A program made the position numbers and the translations under genes. A stretch of DNA of 8,665 bases from Streptosporangiaceae bacterium (lineage in GTDB: Bacteria; Actinomycetota; Actinomycetes; Streptosporangiales; Streptosporangiaceae): contig JASHSO010000512.1 of assembly GCA_030038715.1 (NCBI GenBank), forward strand, positions 1-8,665. Reading direction: 5' to 3'. Of this stretch, positions 6,582 through 8,665 are shown piece after piece (the stretch's first letter is position 1; each line of letters opens with the position of its first letter). Under the pieces are notes generated by a model, which saw only the letters and a list, made by a program, of their open reading frames with translations, ran no database searches and was not told the DNA's origin.

Positions 6582-6643
6582 CCGCGCGGTCGCGCTGGCG
6601 GATCCGTTCTACCCGCCCGGTCGCGCTGGCGAGTCTGTCCCGC
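6582..6643. repeat. two-copy 31-bp imperfect tandem repeat
   Basis: Units 6582-6612 and 6613-6643 match at about 24 of 31 positions and share an exact 14-bp core, CGGTCGCGCTGGCG (6587-6600 and 6618-6631). Six of the seven differences are transitions. The repeat fills much of the 158-bp gap between the P450 stop and the muramidase start, so it could be a duplicated binding site or simple slippage. No gene is seen in this gap. Confidence 0.55.
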
Positions 6644-6664
6644 GCAGACGGGTCCGGCTGCCGG

Positions 6665-7759
6665 TCAGGCCCGGCTCACCATGACCCGTCCAGGCAGCCG
6701 GAGGTTCGGACGGGACTCCAGCTCGATCCGCTGCCCAGCTGCTGGACGCCAGCCCTCGGCGTCCAGCACCGTCACCACCTGGCGCGCGATGGCCGTGGCG
6801 AGCGAGGCCCCCGGACAGCGATGCGGCCCAGCGCCGAACGTGGCCGGCATCCCGCTGCCCTGCTCGGCCGCCGCCACGAAGATCCACACTGCCGATCCGG
6901 CCGGCACGGCCGTGTCCCCGACGAGCACGTCCGCGATGGCCGTGCGGCGAGTGCACTGCACAGGCGCTTCGTTGCGGAGCACGTGATCGACCCGCTGGGC
7001 TGGCGAATTCGCCTGCCGCCAACTGGCTGGCCCGCTCGCGGCGGCGCGCCGGGATCGGCGGGCGTGCCCGACCGGGCGGCCGAACGGGGCGGCCAGGACT
7101 GCTGTCCCGATCAGCGCCGCGGTCGCGTCGCGTGCTTGGAACAGGATGCTCACGGCAGCGGCTATCTCCTCGTCGTCGTGTAGCCCGCAGCGGTGCAGGA
7201 CCGCGCACAATTCGCCGGCAGCCCGGTCGGCATCCGCGCGTGACTCGGCAACGACAGCGAGCGTTGGTGACACCGCTGCACACAGCTGGCCAGTCAGTCG
7301 CGCGGCCATCTTGGCGTCCGCCTCGGCCAGGCCCATGGCCTTGGCAAGCACCTCGGCCGGGAGGGTGCGGGCCATCGGCATGATGTCGAACGTCGTCGTC
7401 CGCCGCAGCAGATACTCGCTGGCCAGGTTCCCAGTCGCCGTTACGACAGCGGGCAGCGGCGGCATGAGCCGCATCACCAGCGCACGCCTCAGCGTGTGAG
7501 CCTCGCCATTGGCGAACCTGGCCATCCTCGCCAGCAGCTCGCCAGCGGCACCAGATGGGTCCAGGGGCGGGGTGACTGCAAGCGCGGTGCAGCTCAGCGC
7601 CGCGGCGACATCGTGCGGAGCGGACACCAGCCAGGCATCAGCGCGGCGGTGAACGCCCAGCGATATAAGTGCCTCGTGCCAGCGGGCGGGGGCCGCGCAG
7701 GTGGCCAATTCGGCTACGGGTATCTCGGCCAGCTCGGCCGCGCTAACGCGTGTCAGCAT
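6665..7759 (-). CDS. short, atypical cytochrome P450
   Basis: This is a cytochrome P450-like heme protein of 364 aa, shorter than the usual 400 or so. The heme loop is intact: FGAGPHRCPG (308-317) with Cys315 as the expected thiolate ligand. QARDAT (208-213) corresponds to the oxygen-activating I-helix motif (A/G)Gx(D/E)T. APVQCTRRTA (265-274) and VPAGSAV (285-291) are the strands after helix K. Two features are unusual. The normally invariant Glu of ExxR is His (HVLR, 259-262). The meander between AAA (296-298) and the heme loop is also only a few residues long, where about 20-25 are usual, so it may fold or work atypically. I cannot predict a substrate, and no ferredoxin or reductase is nearby. 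The start at 7759 lacks a ribosome site but has TACGCT 7 nt upstream, suggesting a leaderless message. It is divergent from the ArsR-like regulator, its probable controller. Confidence 0.88.
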   Translation of the reverse strand: MLTRVSAAELAEIPVAELATCAAPARWHEALISLGVHRRADAWLVSAPHDVAAALSCTALAVTPPLDPSGAAGELLARMARFANGEAHTLRRALVMRLMPPLPAVVTATGNLASEYLLRRTTTFDIMPMARTLPAEVLAKAMGLAEADAKMAARLTGQLCAAVSPTLAVVAESRADADRAAGELCAVLHRCGLHDDEEIAAAVSILFQARDATAALIGTAVLAAPFGRPVGHARRSRRAAASGPASWRQANSPAQRVDHVLRNEAPVQCTRRTAIADVLVGDTAVPAGSAVWIFVAAAEQGSGMPATFGAGPHRCPGASLATAIARQVVTVLDAEGWRPAAGQRIELESRPNLRLPGRVMVSRA

Positions 7760-7766
7760 GTCCGGC

Positions 7767-7772
7767 AGCGTA
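7767..7772 (-). promoter_or_regulatory. candidate -10 (TACGCT) of the P450 gene, leaderless
   Basis: On the minus strand TACGCT matches the actinobacterial TANNNT -10 and is followed by exactly 7 bases before the ATG at 7759. That spacing would put the transcription start at or next to the A of the start codon. This agrees with the absence of a Shine-Dalgarno sequence. No clear -35 is visible. Confidence 0.45.
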
Positions 7773-7791
7773 GATCGCGGTTAGTGCGGTC
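7773..7791. promoter_or_regulatory. candidate operator between the divergent P450 and ArsR-like genes
   Basis: GATCGC (7773-7778) and GCGGTC (7786-7791) form an inverted repeat with one mismatch around a 7-bp centre. TCGCGG also occurs as a direct repeat at 7775-7780 and 7790-7795. The element lies between the two proposed -10 boxes, where a bound winged-helix dimer could affect both promoters. The arms are short, so this is a weak call. Confidence 0.35.
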
Positions 7792-7812
7792 GCGGCCGAA
7801 CAATTTCCCGCT

Positions 7813-7818
7813 TAGCCT
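7813..7818 (+). promoter_or_regulatory. candidate -10 (TAGCCT) of the ArsR-like gene, leaderless
   Basis: TAGCCT matches TANNNT and ends 6 bases before the ATG at 7825, placing the start of transcription at the start codon. No Shine-Dalgarno sequence precedes this gene (CTGCAAAC is next to the ATG). No -35 is recognisable. Confidence 0.45.
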
Positions 7819-7824
7819 GCAAAC

Positions 7825-8568
7825 ATGATCCTGGCGCCAGAGTCGGTCGCGCACTTCGCCAGCCTGCTGGCTGACCGCAGTCGGGCGGCGATGTGCATTG
7901 CGCTGCTGGATGGCCGTGCGTGGACCGCCAGCGAACTTGCCAGCTACGCCGGTGTCGCCCGGCCTACTGCCAGCGGCCACCTGAACCAGCTGGTGGAGGC
8001 TGGCGTGCTCGCCGAGGAGCGCCAGGGCCGCCACCGGTACCTGTGGCTGGCCAGCAGTCAAGTCGCCCAGCTGATCGAGGACGTCGCGGTCGTTGCCGGG
8101 CAGGCCGCCCCGCCCCGGTCGCTGCGGAGCGTGCGGGCTGCCGGCGACCTCGCTGCTGCCAGGACGTGCTACGACCATCTGGCCGGCGCACTTGGCGTGC
8201 AGATGTTCGACGCCCTCGTCGATGCGAACCTGGTGGCTGTGGCCGACGGCGTCGCGCTCACCGAGGCCGGTCGGTCCTGGTTCACGGACCTGGCCGGACC
8301 GCAGGCGCTGCGTCAGTCACGCTCACGGCCATTGGTTCGAGTCTGCCTGGATTGGACCGAGCGCAGGCATCATTTGGGCGGCGCACTCGGAGCCGTGCTC
8401 TACCGCCAGTTCACGGCGCGGGGCTGGGTAAGCCAGCGGCCGGGCAGCCGGGCCGTCCGGGTGACGCCGTCCGGCGAGCAAGCGCTCGGTCACTTGCTCG
8501 GCCTAAGGATCGTTCCGCCGGACGAGCGCGTAGTCCCGGATAACCCTGCTCCGGCCGCTGCCGGCTAA
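7825..8568 (+). CDS. ArsR-type winged helix-turn-helix transcriptional regulator
   Basis: This 247-aa DNA-binding protein has an N-terminal ArsR-like winged helix (about residues 5-80). Helices around AWTASELASYAGVARPTASG (32-51) and HLNQLVEAGVL (52-62) form the helix-turn-helix, and RQGRHRYLWLA (66-76) the wing. The C-terminal part contains RTCYDHLAGALG (113-124) and CLDWTERRHHLGGALGA (174-190), conserved in a long subgroup of actinobacterial ArsR-like regulators, so it belongs there and not to the short (about 110-aa) metal sensors. Cysteines C24, C115 and C174 are present, but no CxC metal site is seen, so a metal signal is not supported. It is divergent from the P450 gene, with 65 bp between the ATGs, and probably regulates it and itself. 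No ribosome site precedes the ATG; see the -10 at 7813. Confidence 0.88.
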   Translation: MILAPESVAHFASLLADRSRAAMCIALLDGRAWTASELASYAGVARPTASGHLNQLVEAGVLAEERQGRHRYLWLASSQVAQLIEDVAVVAGQAAPPRSLRSVRAAGDLAAARTCYDHLAGALGVQMFDALVDANLVAVADGVALTEAGRSWFTDLAGPQALRQSRSRPLVRVCLDWTERRHHLGGALGAVLYRQFTARGWVSQRPGSRAVRVTPSGEQALGHLLGLRIVPPDERVVPDNPAPAAAG

Positions 8569-8601
8569 CTGCAGCGCCGACGCGTCCAAATGCCTCCCCT
8601 G

Positions 8602-8665
8602 TAGCCCCGACCGGATTTGAACCGGCGCTACCGCCTTGAGAGGGCGGCGTCCTGGGCCGCTAGAC
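8602..8665 (-). tRNA. tRNA-Glu(CTC), 5' end cut by the window edge
   Basis: Read on the minus strand, the segment contains the D-arm (GTCTAGCGGCCCAGGAC), an anticodon stem CCGCC/GGCGG around loop CTCTCAA (8636-8642) with anticodon CTC (8638-8640), a T-arm GCCGG-TTCAAAT-CCGGT, and the 3' acceptor half CGGGGCT followed by discriminator A (8602). CTC reads GAG, hence glutamate, and the sequence resembles actinobacterial tRNA-Glu as I remember it. No CCA is encoded. About nine 5' nucleotides lie beyond the right edge. It converges with the regulator gene 33 bp away. Confidence 0.92.

Noticed and set aside
6660..6675. Small hairpin GCCGG/CCGGC at the P450 stop codon
   Set aside because: A five-pair stem made only of G/C is expected by chance in such GC-rich sequence, and no T-run follows.
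1..8665. CRISPR array, transposon ends, toxin-antitoxin pair or defence cassette
   Set aside because: I found no regularly spaced repeats, transposase or integrase motifs, nuclease/helicase domains or paired small genes on either strand.

Overview
The window is GC-rich DNA with strong third-position G/C bias, and it carries families typical of Actinobacteria: an NAD(P) transhydrogenase beta subunit, an FHA–HTH protein with a characteristic C-terminal signature, a secreted muramidase with ricin-type lectin repeats, a short P450 and an ArsR-like regulator. I read it as chromosome of a high-GC actinomycete, but the sequence alone does not fix the genus.

Layout. The left end holds pntB (38-1441, +), the NADP(H)-binding and membrane subunit of proton-translocating transhydrogenase; its partner alpha subunits would lie just off the left edge. 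A gene-free, locally AT-richer stretch follows (1442-1807). Next is a small secreted protein of unknown function with a good signal peptide (1808-2359, +). It converges with an FHA–HTH protein (2502-3221, -), and a long imperfect hairpin between them is probably a shared terminator. A 295-bp region with two clear inverted repeats leads to a two-helix membrane protein (3517-4176, +) whose 3' end may be frameshifted. That gene converges with a large secreted GH25 muramidase carrying two Ig-like modules and two full ricin B trefoils (4266-6506, -).

Right side. A short, atypical cytochrome P450 (6665-7759, -) and an ArsR-type regulator (7825-8568, +) are divergent, with only 65 bp between their start codons. 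Each has a TANNNT -10 hexamer 6-7 nt before its ATG and neither has a Shine-Dalgarno sequence, so both look leaderless. The pair is probably a small self-contained regulated unit. A tRNA-Glu(CTC), cut by the window edge, closes the right end on the minus strand.

Working together. Most genes are monocistronic, with convergent or divergent neighbours, and there is no long operon. The only pair I would link functionally is P450 plus regulator. I see no transposase, integrase, CRISPR array, toxin-antitoxin or recognisable defence cassette. The most unusual items are the P450, which lacks the conserved Glu of ExxR and much of the meander region, its leaderless divergent promoter, the likely frameshift near 4078, and the orphan FHA–HTH protein.
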